Below are positions 45,749 through 58,409 of a DNA stretch of 64,000 nucleotides, one piece after another; within the stretch, counting starts at the first letter, position 1; each line of letters starts with the position of its first letter. Origin of the DNA: Bothriochloa decipiens (Eukaryota > Streptophyta > Magnoliopsida > Poales > Poaceae); NCBI GenBank assembly GCA_023333625.1, contig CM041636.1:527072-591071 (forward strand), read 5' to 3'. The position numbers and the translations under genes are program-made. Below the pieces are notes generated by a model. The model worked only from the letters and a program-made list of their open reading frames with translations. It was not told the DNA's origin and made no database searches.

Positions 45749-47889
45749 CTTCAGAGTCATTCCCTATTCTTTGTGTACATGAAGCAGTAGATATATCATA
45801 GATGCTCCATTTTTACTCACTGCGCGTCAGAGTCAGAGTGAGATGATGAACAAACATAGAGCTCGAGAACAGATTGTTGAGATTATTTACTGCCGTTTCG
45901 ATCTTTGCTTCTTATTGGATGATTCCGTTTCTGGTAAAAAACAATGTGGGTCCCACATGAGAAAAAGTCACAACGAAGAGTGAAGCCTTCCCCACTCCTT
46001 TGCCCCCTGCTTCTCTTTTCTTTTTTTAGCACGCGCGGGCGTTAACTGCTCAACCTGCACACCCGCCTGCATGCGCAAAGGCGTTCCTCCCTCTCGTCTT
46101 CTCCTTCGCCCCCGCCTCCGACTACCTCCGACTGTCCCGGCACCCACCGCCCCGCCGGTAGTGGTAGGGTCTCGCTGGAGCTCCAGCGAAACCCTACCGT
46201 ACTGCTGGCGGTGACCGCCTTCTCCCCCTTCCCTTCCCCCTCCCCTTTCCCCTCCCCCGATGCGTCTTGGCGAACTCTGATGAGCTCTGCCGAAGTCCGG
46301 CCATGGTGCCCCCATCCTAGACCTAGCCCGGCCACCGCCCCCAGCTCCCTAAGCCGCTCGACGACCACCCCACCGCCTGTCTTTCCTTCCTCCCCCCGGC
46401 CGACCGACAATCTATACCCGCCTGAGTTGGGGAAGACCTGGTTGAGCTCGCTGGAACCCTAGAAACGTAGATCCAGGAGGAGAGGAGAGGAGGATGAGTA
46501 GGAGGTGGTGGAGGCCTACGCCTACCTCGCCATTGCCGGAACCTGCCATGGCCATTGCCACCGCGTCCACCATGAACGTCAGTCAAGGGCTTCACCGGAG
46601 GGGAGAGAGGAAGGAGAGCGCCGACATGGGTGGGGCGAGTGGGCGTGAGGATGTGGAGGGCTGTGGGTTAGAGATCGCCACCGGGCGCCGACGAGAGAGA
46701 GGGTTGCGCTGCAAGAGAGAGAGAGCGAGCACGAGCCTGACAGAGCGCGGGTGGGAGGATTAGGTTGCGGGTAGGTTGCAGGTGTGCTTGCGTTAGCTTC
46801 TGCGGGTGCGCGCCCATAAAGTAGCATTTAGATTTTATTTAAAAAACTCTTTTTTTTCTGCCAACACCCGCCGCCTATCTATCGCCGTCGTGACCAGAGG
46901 CTGCCGCGCATCCCCGGCCGAGCGGAGATTCCTCCTGCCGCCACCGCCCATCGCCACATCCACAGCTAGCCCTGGGCATTCGGTTCGGTTCGGTTTTGGT
47001 TCCTTGGTTACTTAGAAAATTCAGTTCCTAAGAAACTGGAACCGATCGGTTCTTGAAGAAATTAGGAACTGACCAATTCAGTTTTTGGTTCTTTCGGTTT
47101 GGTTTCAGTTCTGAACCGGATAACCGAAGTTTTCCATCAAAGAACAAGACAACAATCGGTTCTTCCCTGGCTCCTAATGCATCGCCTCCTGCCCTCCTGT
47201 CCTGCAGTGGTTAATTTGACTCGTTCTTGTGCCAGCAAGGACGATGCATCGATTTCAGTTCTCAACAGGAACAGATAAATGTTCTTTCAGTGGGCACGAA
47301 GGAAGGGACAGATGCATTGCTTTTGCTTTTTTTTTTCTTTTGCTGTACATGAGGGAAGCATACTGAAGCTTTTCTGCTGTCAGAACGAGATACAAGTATA
47401 ATACAATTCCAAACTGAAGCACAATGCGAGATTTTCTTATGCGGTACCGTTTCAGTCTTCAGGGGTGACTTCCATGTACACTTTTTTTTTTTAGATAAAG
47501 TTCCATGTACACTTGGTATTTCCATGAGACAAAGACAACGAATTTATTCGATTACAGCCACACCCTTCAAGAGGGAGAGATGAAGACAGAGAGAGGCAGG
47601 GAAAAGAATTCATTCGATTTCCAGCCAGCCGTAATGTACCATATTAGTTAGTACCCTGTCATTAGAATTCAGCAACCAAAGATGCCTTGCTGTGCTGATG
47701 GGCAAAGCTAGGAAGCCGATGCCCAGCCCCCCTCCGTTTCCCTCCAAAGCACCATTACTCTGTTTTCCTCCAAAGCCAGCATTCTCTTCTGTCTTCTACA
47801 CTCCACCACGCCATTGTGTTCCCACCCGTGCGCCCTCTTCTCTCTGAGTGCGCGTTCTCGATCCAGAGCTCTGCTCAGTGCTCGCTCCA
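45749..47889. other. Rhomboid 3' flank, an insertion, and the NLR 5' flank
   Basis: 45770-46000 and 46860-47360 align with 58440-58800 and 59060-59220, the 3' flank of the second rhomboid copy. Between them, about 46030-46850 is present only here: a GC-rich stretch bounded by CGCGCGGGCG-like words, possibly a DNA transposon with poor terminal repeats. 46975-47160 has many GGTTCGGTT-type short repeats. 47380-47880 is the likely promoter region of the NLR gene. The open frames at 45968-46827 have no family match that I recognise. Confidence 0.45.
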
Positions 47890-50800
47890 ATGGCTGAACT
47901 AGCAGCCAGCCTGGTGGTCGCCCCACTGTTGTCGCTGGTGCAGGAGAAGGTCTCCAGCTCTCTCCTGGATCAGTACAATGTAATGGAGGGCATGGAGAAG
48001 CACCACAAGACCCTCATGCGCTGGCTGCCTGCCATCCTTGACGTCATCACCGACGCCGAGAAGCAGGCGTCTCGCCGAGGAGTGAAGAAATGGCTCGAGG
48101 AGCTCAAGGCGGCGGCATACAAGGCGAACGAGGTCTTTGATGACTTCGAGTACGAGGCGCTCCGCCGTCGAGCCAAGAAGAATGGGCACGTCACCAAGCT
48201 TGGCATTATGGCCAGAGTAAAACTCTTCCCTACTCACAACCGTGTTGCATTCCATATCAAGATGGGCTATAGGCTTCGCAGCATTGTTGACACCTTCAAG
48301 GTCCTTGTGGATGAAATGAACGCCTTTGGATTCAACAAGCTTGAGCTCGAGGCACCAGCATGGAAGGAGTGGCGTGAGACGGATTCTGTTATCGTCGATC
48401 CTGAAAATATTGTTAGCAGATCAAGAGAGAAGGAGAGGAAGAAAATTGTTGAGATGTTGCTCGGTCATCAAGCTAGCAGTGGTGGTGATCTTTTAGTTCT
48501 TCCCATCGTTGGAATGGGAGGACTAGGCAAGACCACCCTCGCTCAGCTCATCTACAATGACCCCCAGGTCAAGGAGCATTTCCAGCTACGAAAGTGGGTG
48601 TGTGTCTCAGATGATTTCAATGTCTGTAATCTTGCCAACAAGATATGTAATGCTTCGGGATCAATCCTGGAGGAGGCACTCAACAAGCTTCAGGAACATC
48701 TTAGAGGAAAAAGGTATTACTGCTGGAGCTTATTGCTAACTCAACTCTCTCTCCTTTTATTTTTTTTGTGTATTCTTGCTAAGCACTTAGTGCATCATGT
48801 CATGTATATTGTGTACCCCTATGAAATCTTTTGGTGACACAAGCTTACGTATGGATTGTAAAATAAAGTAGCACAAAAGACAGTCCAGTTTTCTCACTCA
48901 GGTTTTTGGCGCCTAAAGAAATATTTACTATTGTGTTTTACCTGAAAAAATACAATATGGTTCCAAAATGGAAACTTGAATTATTGACCAATAAAATTAT
49001 ATAGGTCCACCCACATCCAAACATGGCATATTAGGTCTTACTAATTTTTGTCTTAGAGGTCTGCAGTCTCTACATATATAACTACTACAAATATCTTAGA
49101 TCACATCATGATCCCCCGCTAAAAAAAAATGATCACATTATGGTTTTTTTGAAAGAAAAGATTACATAATAATGATTCTCCTATAGACTATATGCAGCAT
49201 ATCAATTAAACACAAAAGAGGACAAAGACAATAATTGTAATGGCCGTATAGCAACACTTTTTATGCAAATATCCACTAGCAGATTACAAGTCGAGCAGCA
49301 TACACGCACCCAATTACTACTCCCTCTGGTCACATCAGGAGGTGTAAGGGGTCTAAAGCGGGGGGCACGTGACGGCACGAGGGCATGGTGGCGGGCCGCG
49401 GCGCGGTTTGCGACGGCATGGCACAGGGGCAGCGCGCGGGTGAGGTGGGCGGTGGCGTGGGGGTTGGAGGAGAGAGGAAGAGAAGATAAGGGATTGACCC
49501 ATTTCTTTATTGCCTGACTCATAACGGTTACATTTCCTATTTATAGCTGGACTATCTTGACGCAAACTAGGAGATCCTCATAATACAAACTCTCCTTTTA
49601 TAATTCGACACTTCCTTTTATTTGTCCAACTATTTCTATTTCTAGGAGATCTAATTTAGAAAACCGATTGGATGACGGATTGCTGTGGCTCGGGGGTTGC
49701 ACCCCTTGCTCCACGTGCTTCTGTGCGCCTAGGGCACCAGCTGCCTGTGCCCTGCGGTGGTGGCAGCGGCTGGGCTCCCTTTTAGGCCCAAATTCTTCCA
49801 CTTTCTCTTGGGCCTGTGTTATACTTGTTACAGTGCCTGCCTCTTTTCCATTCGACGTGTCCACGCGGTGAAATACGGACCAACTATCGACGCCGAAGGG
49901 AGGTAGTGTTGAGGTTGTCGGGAGTTGTTCCAGGAAGCATTCAAGGTAGCCTTCCATTGGGTCGTTGCTGCTGATGATCTCTTTAGTGCGAAGCGGCCAA
50001 AAGTTGAAGCAATATTGTAGGTCACCTATGTTTCCGAAGAGGTGGTAGGTGCAGGCGTCTGATCCTGGTCCCTTGTGTGGTCCTCCTTGTACTGCCCATA
50101 GGATATGCTTGTAGACTGAGGCATATATTTTGAATGTAGCCATTACCTTTGGGAGGTTGTCGAAGCGTCGAATGTAATTTCTAGTACTGGATTCGATGAT
50201 CAATGGTAATTGGTGCCAAATTGTTCGAGTAGTCAGCGTCGTTGGGTCGATCGTCAGGTCGATCATGTCGCTGTACAGGAAGGAGTCAGTGTCCACGGCA
50301 TTGGGAAGGAGTCTATGGCACCTAGTATCCTTGTCGAGGTTGATCGAAGTGTTTTGAATCCTGGCAAGTAGATGACCCTCGCTATCAATGAATATTGTGG
50401 TAGCTGGTTTCACTGAGTGATGCTTTGGCCACGTCACTAGAAGTAGTATAAATGAAGGCATCCCATTGATTTGGTAAGCTGTTGGCTGTTGATGTCCTCC
50501 AATTGCTAGCATTTGAAGTCCCTTCTGATCTTTTGTCATGATGTTGAGGAGATCCTGTAGCAGTGGTGTTGTTGGTAGTACGTATAGGCGATCATTGAAG
50601 AAGATGAGTCCGTCGTCAAGGTGCCATATTCCACTGCTTTGCCATTTGTAATGGTCGAGGTGACTGTCTTCAACTCACCGTGCTCCTCGATTGCTTGGCG
50701 TAGTTCGTCGAAGATAGGGTGGTTGCGGTTGTTGAAGCAATCCAGTGCATTGGTAGGCTCTGTTGTGCTGGTGACCTTGCTCCTGAATGCCATGGTAGTA

Positions 50801-53800
50801 AAGATGTTGGCCGTCCCAACTCTTTGGATGGAGGATGTCGGTTCTGGATAGTAGTGAGGGTGTGCCTGCGTCCCTCTCTGTCATAAGTCATGGTTCCGTT
50901 GTTGAAGTACCAGATAATACGCCCTAGGCTTTTTAGCCAAGGCACGCCCAGGATGATGTCGATGTTGTGGCTGAGTTCCATGAGGTGCGCGTCGATGGAG
51001 AAGACGTTGCTGGCGATGCACACAGGTATGTCGAAGGAGGATGATCGGCATCCCTTCTCCATTGCCAATGATGATGATGCTATGGATGCGGTGCTCTCTA
51101 AGCCCGATATCTCATGCGAAGCCTAGGTTGATGAAGTAGTGCGTGGCTCCAGAATCGACGAGGATGTTGGCACCTGCTCTGCTGATGAAACCTTTGAGAT
51201 ACATCGGGAAAGTTCCCTGTACCTCAGAGGTTTGCTTACCAATCAACATTGTGAGGTTGTTGATGTCATTGGTGGATGATGATGGTGTTGGTGTGGAGGA
51301 TGGTAGGCATTGACCGCGCCTGGTCGCTGGTGTGGGCGCCTACTCCTGTTCCTGGCTTACCCGTCTTGCCTGGACATTGATGTGCTAGTTGATGTTGACA
51401 ACGGTTGGCGTGGTTGTGTGTGCGACCACCGGTTGAGTCTCGATCTTGTCAGTCATTGTGGGCGTGGTCTTGTCGGCGTCTTTGTTTTCTAGCTATTGGA
51501 GACAAGCGTTGCCGGCGGCGAGCTATCCATGGAGATCATCCATTTTGGCGGCGAAGTTCTGAAGGAGCTCCTCGATCTCAGATAACTTGGCCATGGCAAC
51601 GGCGTGGGATCGAACCAGTCATCCGATACCAGGTGTAAGGGGTCTAACGTAGGGGTACATGGCGGCGGGCGGCGGCGCGGCTTGCAGTGGTGCGGCGCGG
51701 GTGAGGTGGGCCGCGGCGTGGGGGTAGGAGGAGAGTGGAAGAGAAGATAAGGGATTGACCCCTTTCTTTATTTCCTGATTCACGACGGTTACATCTCCTA
51801 TTTATAGTCGGACTAGCTTGACTTCTAAGCAAACTAGGAGATCCTTATAATACGGACTCTTCTTTTACAATTCGACCCTTCCTTTTATTTGTCCAACTAT
51901 TTATATTTCTAGGAGATCTAATTTAGGAAACCGATTGGATGACAGATTGCGGCGGCTCAGGGGTTGCACCCCTTGTTCCACGTGTGTCTGTGCGCCTAGG
52001 GCGCCAGCTGCCCGCGCCCTGCGGTGGTGGCGGCGGCTGGGCTCCCTTTCTGGCCCAAAGTTGGCCCAAATTCTTGCACTTTCTCTTGGGCCTGTGTTAT
52101 ACTTGTTACAGGAGGTAATTTCAAACAAAATCATCAATTATTTGAACTAGTCAATCTGGTCAAAATGACTTTTTTATTTGACCAGAAGGGGTACCTTGCA
52201 ACATAGAAAGGTACTAACATAAAAATTGCTCCTATTAGGTACCTTCTTGTATTGGATGATGTATGGAATAAGGATGTTGACAAGTGGGAAAAGTTGAAGG
52301 CATGTCTTAAACAAGGTGGTGCTGGTAGTGCCATATTGACGACAACTCGTGATAAAGATATAGCTGGATTCATGGGTACAGTAGCTAACAAGTCATGGAA
52401 AAATAAATACCATGAAGTGGAAATTCTGGACAAAGAATTCATACATGAAATTATTGAAACAAGAGCTTTCAGTTTCCAAAAGACTAAGCCAGAGGAGCTA
52501 GTTAAGTTGATTGGCCCGATTGCAGAGAGATGTGTTGGATCTCCATTGGCAGCTAAAGCATTGGGGTCTGTATTGTGTAAAAAGCCCACTAAGGAAGAAT
52601 GGGAGAATGTATTACATCGAAGCATGATATGCGATGATGAGACTGGAATTTTACCTATACTCAAGCTCAGCTATAATGATTTGCCGGCTGACATGAAGCA
52701 ATGCTTTGCTTTTTGTGCTATGTATCCAAAGGATTATCAAATTGATGTGGACCAGCTTATACAACTATGGATGGCCAATGGTTATATCTTTGATCGAAAC
52801 AAGGTACCTGCCGAAACCATGGGTAAACGGATTGTCAGTGAGATGGTTTCAAGGTCATTCTTCCAGTATGAGGAGCAAACAAGTGTTGGGTACAACTCTA
52901 CAACTTTTGTGAAGATACATGACCTCATGCATGATGTTGCACTGTCTGCTTCAGAAAAGGAGTGTGTTTGTATAACTGATGAATTTGTTGAAAGTGGTGA
53001 GTTGCTTCCTAGTGCTGCCCGCCATATACTGTTTCAAACATGGAGAGTCAAAAAGAAATTGAACTCTTTATTTGGTACTATGAGGGAAATGTCTCCACCT
53101 ATACAAACAATGATGTTGGCTTATTCTAATAACGGTGTGCTGGATTTATCAAAATATAGTTCTCTCCGAGCACTTTCTATGCAACGATGCACTGATTTTT
53201 CAATAAAACCAAAGCACCTGTGCCACCTTAGGTACCTTGATCTCTCACATAATTATGGCATTGTAGCACTTCCAGATGACATAAGCATCCTATATAATCT
53301 TCAGACACTCAAACTTTCAGAATGCTCTCGTCTTAGACGACTTCCGGAGCAAATGAAGTACATGACTGCCCTTCGTCATCTCTACACAGATGGGTGCCGG
53401 GCTTTGGAGTGCATGCCTCCAGAGCTTGGACGAATCACCTCGCTTCAAACCATTACATGGTTTGTAGTGGGAAGTGGCTTGAATTGTAGCAGTCTTGGAG
53501 AGCTAAAAGACTTAAATATTGGTGGTTCATTAATGCTAAAGCAGCTTGAAAACGTGATAGGGAGAAGAAATGCAAAAGCAGCCAATCTTGAGGACAAGAA
53601 GGAACTGAGACAACTGTCACTAGAGTGGACAAGTGGTAAGGAGGAGGTACAACAATGTCATGAGGTGCTAGAGAGTCTTAAAGCTCATGATGGACTGCAA
53701 GCTCTAGAAATATATTCCTACTGTGGCACCAGTTTTCCTTCATGGATGGGCATGTTGAAAAACATAGTTGAGCTTCGGTTATATAATTGTAGTAAAGCAG

Positions 53801-55335
53801 AGCAGCTTCCTCCATTGTGTCAGCTAGCAGAACTACAACTCCTTGATTTGAAAGGATTGGGAAAGTTGCAATTCTTGTGTAGCAGCTGTACTTCCTTCAC
53901 ATTTGGAAAGCTTAAAAATATTAGGCTAGTTAATCTTCATGATTTTCATGGATTTTGTGAGGCAATGCATGGTGGTGTAGTAGCTTTTCCTCAGCTTGAG
54001 ATATTGCACATTGAGAGCTGTAAAAATCTAGCAGCACTACCAGAAGCATCGGTGCTCAGAGAACAGTATGGTGGTGGGGATTATACTGTGGCCCGCTCAG
54101 CATTTCCAGTATTGAAGAATCTCACATTGAAAGATTTATATAGCTTTGAGAGATGGGAGGCTGCCACTGAAATTAAAGAAGAACCTGCACTATTTCCTTT
54201 GCTTGAGACTATTTTTATCAAGATATGTCCAATGTTAACAACTCTACCTAAGGCGCCAAAGCTCAAAGAACTGGGTTTGAGTGAAGCAAATCAACAAATT
54301 TCTCTGGGAGAAATCAGATATATGACGTCACTGTCCAGTTTGTCTTTAGCAGGCGTCAAGCTGGACGGGAAGGAGAAATGGGACTATTCATCGTCTGTGG
54401 TAGTTATGAAACTATACAGGTGCAGTCTGTTCTTGCAACCATGCGCACTAGCCCACTGGTGGGATTGTTATGGGCAGCTGCAAGATCTGACAATTAATCG
54501 CTGTGATGAGCTTGTCTACTGGCCCGAGAAAGTATTTGAAAGCTTGATTTCCTTGGGGAGCCTATCGATTGATAGCTGCAATAATCTAATTGGATACGCA
54601 CCAGCAGATGCTCGTGACCAGGCAACAACAGGAAGGAGCCAACTTTTGCCCCATCTAGAGTCTCTTAAAATAGATGTGTGTAAAAGTCTGGTAGAGGTCT
54701 TCAACTCCCCTGCTATCAAGTGGGTGGATGTTCGATGGTGTCCTAAGCTTGAGTCTCTGTACGGCAAGCAACAGTTAAATCAAGGGGTTAGTAGTACCAA
54801 TGACGTACCAGTTGAGGAGAAGCTGTCACCATCTATGCGGGGTAGCCTCCTTCCATCATTTCTAGAATCTCTAAGAATATACAGCTGTCACGGGTTGTCA
54901 GATGTTGCGGATCTTCCCTCGTCCCTCAGGGTAATAGATATTCAAGATTGCTCCAAACTACGGTTCATATCAGGGCAGCTGGATGCACTCAAAGACCTAA
55001 CAATTTGCGACTGCCCAGAGTTGCGGTCACTAGAATCATTACGCATCATAGATCTCTCAGCACTTGAATTCCTCTTTCTGGCCCGTTGTATAAGCCTGGC
55101 ATCCTTGCCCAGTGGGCCAGAACCACAAGAGTACTCGTCTCTTGGTGAGCTTGAAATCATTAGGTGCCCAGGTATAAAATCGCTCCCTTCAGCTCTGCAG
55201 CAGCGACTGGACAGCGGCCTCGTGCATACAGTGTATCTAGATTCCCGTCTTGAAGGTACAGTACGCACCAATCTTTCCCGTGTGTATGGTGCATGCATAA
55301 CTGTTTTTTGGTGGACATGTTTGCGCTGTCACTAG
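47890..55335 (+). CDS. CC-NB-ARC-LRR disease resistance protein (NLR), two exons
   Basis: Exons 47890-48713 and 52239-55335 join in frame (AG|G) to 1306 residues. NLRs are intracellular immune receptors; NB-ARC binds ADP/ATP and the LRRs sense pathogen effectors or guarded proteins. The start is the ATG at 47890 (MAELAASLVV); the upstream frame begins only with GTG. The coiled-coil domain covers about 1-170. NB-ARC motifs follow: P-loop GMGGLGKTT (about 208-216), RNBS-A with WVCVSDDF, kinase-2 LLVLDDVW (about 276-283), LTTTRD, GLPL as GSPLAAKA (about 374), CFAFCAMYPKDY, and MHD as IHDLMHDVA (about 500). Irregular LRRs fill about 560-1280. The W after kinase-2 DD marks the non-TIR class. The intron separates NB motifs and holds an LTR element (49343-52110). 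All motifs are present and open. The last about 25 residues are not LRR-like and may belong to a spliced end instead. Confidence 0.87.
48714..52238 (+). other. Single intron of the NLR gene
   Basis: The donor is GTATTA at 48714 and the acceptor TTAG ends at 52238. Removing the 2.77 kb LTR element and one copy of its GGAGG target repeat leaves about 750 bases, a usual size. The remaining parts (48714-49337 and 52116-52238) are AT-rich without other features. Confidence 0.75.
49343..52110 (-). mobile_element. LTR retrotransposon deletion derivative in the NLR intron
   Basis: The LTRs are 49343-49832 (490 bp) and 51634-52110 (477 bp), with ends TGTAAGGGG and TTGTTACA. GGAGG is repeated outside (49338-49342 and 52111-52115). 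Next to the right LTR the minus strand reads TGGTATCGGATGACTGG, a variant primer-binding site, so the element is on the minus strand. The gag-like start MAKLSEIEELLQNFAAKMDD is at 51594. A retropepsin site ILVDSGATHYFI is near 51160, and a PR-end motif ILGVPWLKSLG is near 50950. At 50560-50620 comes GLIFFNDRLYVLP, which usually follows RNase H. RT and RNase H are missing. The part at 49833-50540 is not recognised. It therefore cannot move by itself. It lies opposite to the gene's direction. Confidence 0.85.
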
Positions 55336-56060
55336 AAATCTCAACGCTTACTTGATGCTAGACCGAATTTGCAGATAATATATATTTCAAATCTTATTCA
55401 TTTTTGAGTTCTCATGTATCCTCTGCCTCTGTGCTGCTCGCTTTCCCCTTGGTGGCTATATTTACATATATGGACCCTCGTTTCCATGTCATGAGACATG
55501 AGTTCAATTGCATTTTAAAATAGGAAAAAATTTACACAGTTTTTCTTTTTCAACTGGAAAGCAGAGTTTGACCGAATTATTAGCATTTTTTTTGAAGTTC
55601 TCTTGAGCGAGTTTACATGATTTCTTTACATAATTAACAGATCACTGTACTCGGCTGCTTGAGTGTCTGTGCTCCTCGCTTTAAATACTCTGCGACTTGG
55701 TGATCTTACTGAGTTTCCACGATTCTTGACATCTATCGTTCTTGTGTTTTCCATGGCTGCCTAGGCGTCTCTGCCTTTTATCATGAGCTACATGTACATA
55801 TTTCTGCTCCTCACTTTCTTCTTGGCGGCTTAATCCATGACTCGATTCCATGCCTTGAGACATGAATTGTATTGCATTTTGAATTGGACTAACTTTACAC
55901 TTACAGGCTGTTGACAACTTGAAAGCAGAGTTTGACTGCACTGCATATATACTCCTATTCTGAAATTTTATTGAGCAAGCTTTGATGATTTCTTTGTATA
56001 TACTGTAATTAACAGGTCGCTATCCACGGCTGCTTGGTCGTCTGTGCTCCTCGGTTTAGT
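55336..56060. repeat. Direct repeat of about 300 bp downstream of the NLR
   Basis: Unit A (about 55420-55690) and unit B (about 55780-56060) share CTTGGTGGCTATATTTACAT-like, TGAGACATGA, AATTGCATTTT, GAAAGCAGAGTTTGACTGCA-like, GAGCAAGCTTTGATGATTTC-like and CTGTGCTCCTCG words. They follow the NLR stop closely and may hold its 3' untranslated region. Confidence 0.7.
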
Positions 56061-56159
56061 TGTCTTAGGTGAAGACTGAAGACCACACCCTGAAAGGCCC
56101 AAATGTCGCCTTGTCCACATCCAATGGAGGAGAAGCAACAGCAGCAGCTCGTCACCGGC

Positions 56160-58409
56160 AGCAGGACACCAAGGATGCCCCTCGATGTGCCAAAGGTCGT
56201 CCATGGCCACGAAGGATGGTGTCTGATCAGCCAGATTTGTCCATCTGCTCATCAACATGCTCTGCCTCGTCATCATCGGCATACGCCTCGAGCAAGAATT
56301 CGGGTTTGGTAAGGATCATACTTACTCCATCCAGCTTTGCTGAAATTAATTGACATATCAGATGCAGGCCTTTCAGTCACACTTGGAACTTGCTTATTAT
56401 CCATGATGCTGATAAATTAATAGCTTTTAGTAGAAATCCGGAAATCATTTCATCCGAGTACTTATGCCTATCACGCAATGCAATATGCAATATGCAGTGA
56501 GGATCGGTCTGGTGTACCTCATCTCTGGCTTCGGTGGGAACCTCATGTCTGCTCTCTTCATACAGTCCAATGTCTCCGTTGGGGCCTCCGGTGCTCTGTT
56601 CTTGACTCCATGCTCTCGGAACTCATAACAAACTGGCCACTCTACGCAAACAAGGTGCATTTGCATTTCAATCATCAGATCAGCTTAATCTTCATCTTTT
56701 GCAAAAGACCACGTGATTTAAAAATGAATAAACACTGAACAGTAGTCTCTGTTGTCTGTAATTCTTGGTTCAGGCCCCGTTTGGATTGCAGGAAATCCAA
56801 AGGAAAAATGGAGGAATCTAAAATGGAGGAAAGGAAATCGTTGTTTGCGTTTGGAACAAAGGAATCGTCGGTTCCTTTCCTATGGAATCCTGTAGCAGGC
56901 TGGCCATTTCACAGGAATTGAAACATCCATTCCGATCCGTTGTTTTCTTTCCTTCGCGTTTGTCCGAGGCAACGCGTGCGTGCAAAAGAGAGAACGAAGA
57001 GTCAAAAGCGAACCATGCATGTCCATGGAGGTCAACGGTGCTGCTGCATCCGTCGGGCATCGGCGCGTGTAGGAACCTGGGAAGCAGGGTGAACAGCTCG
57101 AGGGGCTTGGCATGGGTAGCCAGCAAGGCTGCGTCGACCTTGGCCTTGTCCCTGGCCTCTATCCTGGCTGCCCAAGTGCTAACGGGAGGAGGCAAGCAGA
57201 TAGACATGGATGAAGCTTGAAGCTGACGGAGGAAGAGGATGAGGCATCGAAGTGACTGGATAAAAACAAAGTTGCCTTTTGTTTTTAATAGCCTACGTAC
57301 AATGACAAGGGGTCCTAGCATCTTGGGTCCGCATGTCAGTGGCTCATCTCGTGTTGGTAAATGGCTACATATTTTCCTCCATTTGTGGACCATCAAATCT
57401 ATTTTCCTGTCATCAATTCTTGTTCCAAACACCTAATCCTATGTTTCCTTTAAGTTTTCCTTTCCTCTATTTGATTCTTTAATCATCCCATGTATTTCTT
57501 TGCTAATTACAGATGTATTTATTAATTAATCCATATATTTCTTTGATAATTAAAGGTTAATGCTTTAATCATCCCATGTCAATGTAATAATGCAACAAAA
57601 TTCATCTTTCATCTAGTCGCAGAAAAAAATCATCTTTCATCACGTTCGTTAATGTGATCACTAATGTGTGTATTTTTCATTCCCATGTTATGGATTCCTC
57701 TAATCCAAACGGTTTAAAGTTCTCATTCCCGTATTTTGGAATTCTGTGGTTTTCCACCTTTTACTCATTCCTTCGTTTTCTACTTTCCTGTGTTTCCTCT
57801 CATTCCTTTGTTATGCATTCCTGCATTTCAAACAGACCCTCAGATGGCGGCGCTGCTAACTGTGGTGCTTGTGATCGTGGTGAACCTGGCGCTGGGCTGC
57901 TCCCCCGGGTGGACAACTTCGCGCACATCGGCGACCTCATCTCGGGCTTCCTCCTGGGCTTCGTCTTCTTGGTCCTGCCACAGTTCGCCTGGCTCACCCA
58001 GCAGAGACATGTATCAGCAGCAGCGCAGCCAGGGGAACAACCGATGACGACGACGGCGGCTGCAGCTGAGCCGGTTGTCTCGGTGAAACAACGCAAGCAC
58101 AGGACGTACCAGTACATGCTGTGGCTGGTGGCTGCCGTGCTGCTGGTGGTCGGGTTCACGGTGGCGACGGTGCTGCTTTTCCGCGGGTACAACGCCGACG
58201 AGCACTGCAGTTGGTGCCACTACCTCAGCTGCGTGCGCACCAAGCGGTGGCGGTGCGACGCGGCGCCGACCACGTGCACGGCGATGCAGCAGGAAAACAC
58301 GCTCACCGTCGTCTGCGCCGGCGGCAGGAACGAGACGTATGTTGTGGCGTCGGCCGCCGACACGTCGCAGGACAGGATCAACGAGCTCTGCAAACACCTC
58401 TGCAACTAG
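56160..58409 (+). pseudogene. Second rhomboid-like protease copy, broken
   Basis: Three exon relics match the intact gene. Exon 2 (about 56160-56309) has lost the stretch coding CMWLHAGVV. Exon 3 (about 56497-56656) keeps NVSVGASGALF, so the catalytic serine is there, but a 7-base loss right after it shifts the frame. Exon 4 (57843-58409) has a one-base loss near 57895 and then is open to the stop, with the catalytic histidine region NFAHIGDL and the Cys-rich tail. Exon 1 is missing; instead an unrelated piece with an ATG at 56103 precedes exon 2. A 1.07 kb DNA transposon fills intron 3. The protein cannot be active. Confidence 0.88.
56773..57839. mobile_element. DNA transposon with imperfect terminal inverted repeats, 1067 bp, in rhomboid pseudogene intron 3
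   Basis: The left end reads GGCCCCGTTTGGATTGCAGG. The reverse complement of the right end reads GGGTCTGTTTGAAATGCAGG, an alignment of 20 bases with 5 mismatches. TCA flanks both ends (56770-56772 and 57840-57842). A 3-base target site and a GGCCCCGTTTGG-type end fit the PIF/Harbinger group. No transposase is encoded, so it is non-autonomous. A GC-rich core at 56940-57240 has an open frame on the minus strand and may be a captured gene piece. Confidence 0.7.

Noticed and set aside
47848..47889. NLR start 14 codons upstream
   Set aside because: That frame begins with GTG; the ATG at 47890 opens the usual MAEL start of the CC domain.
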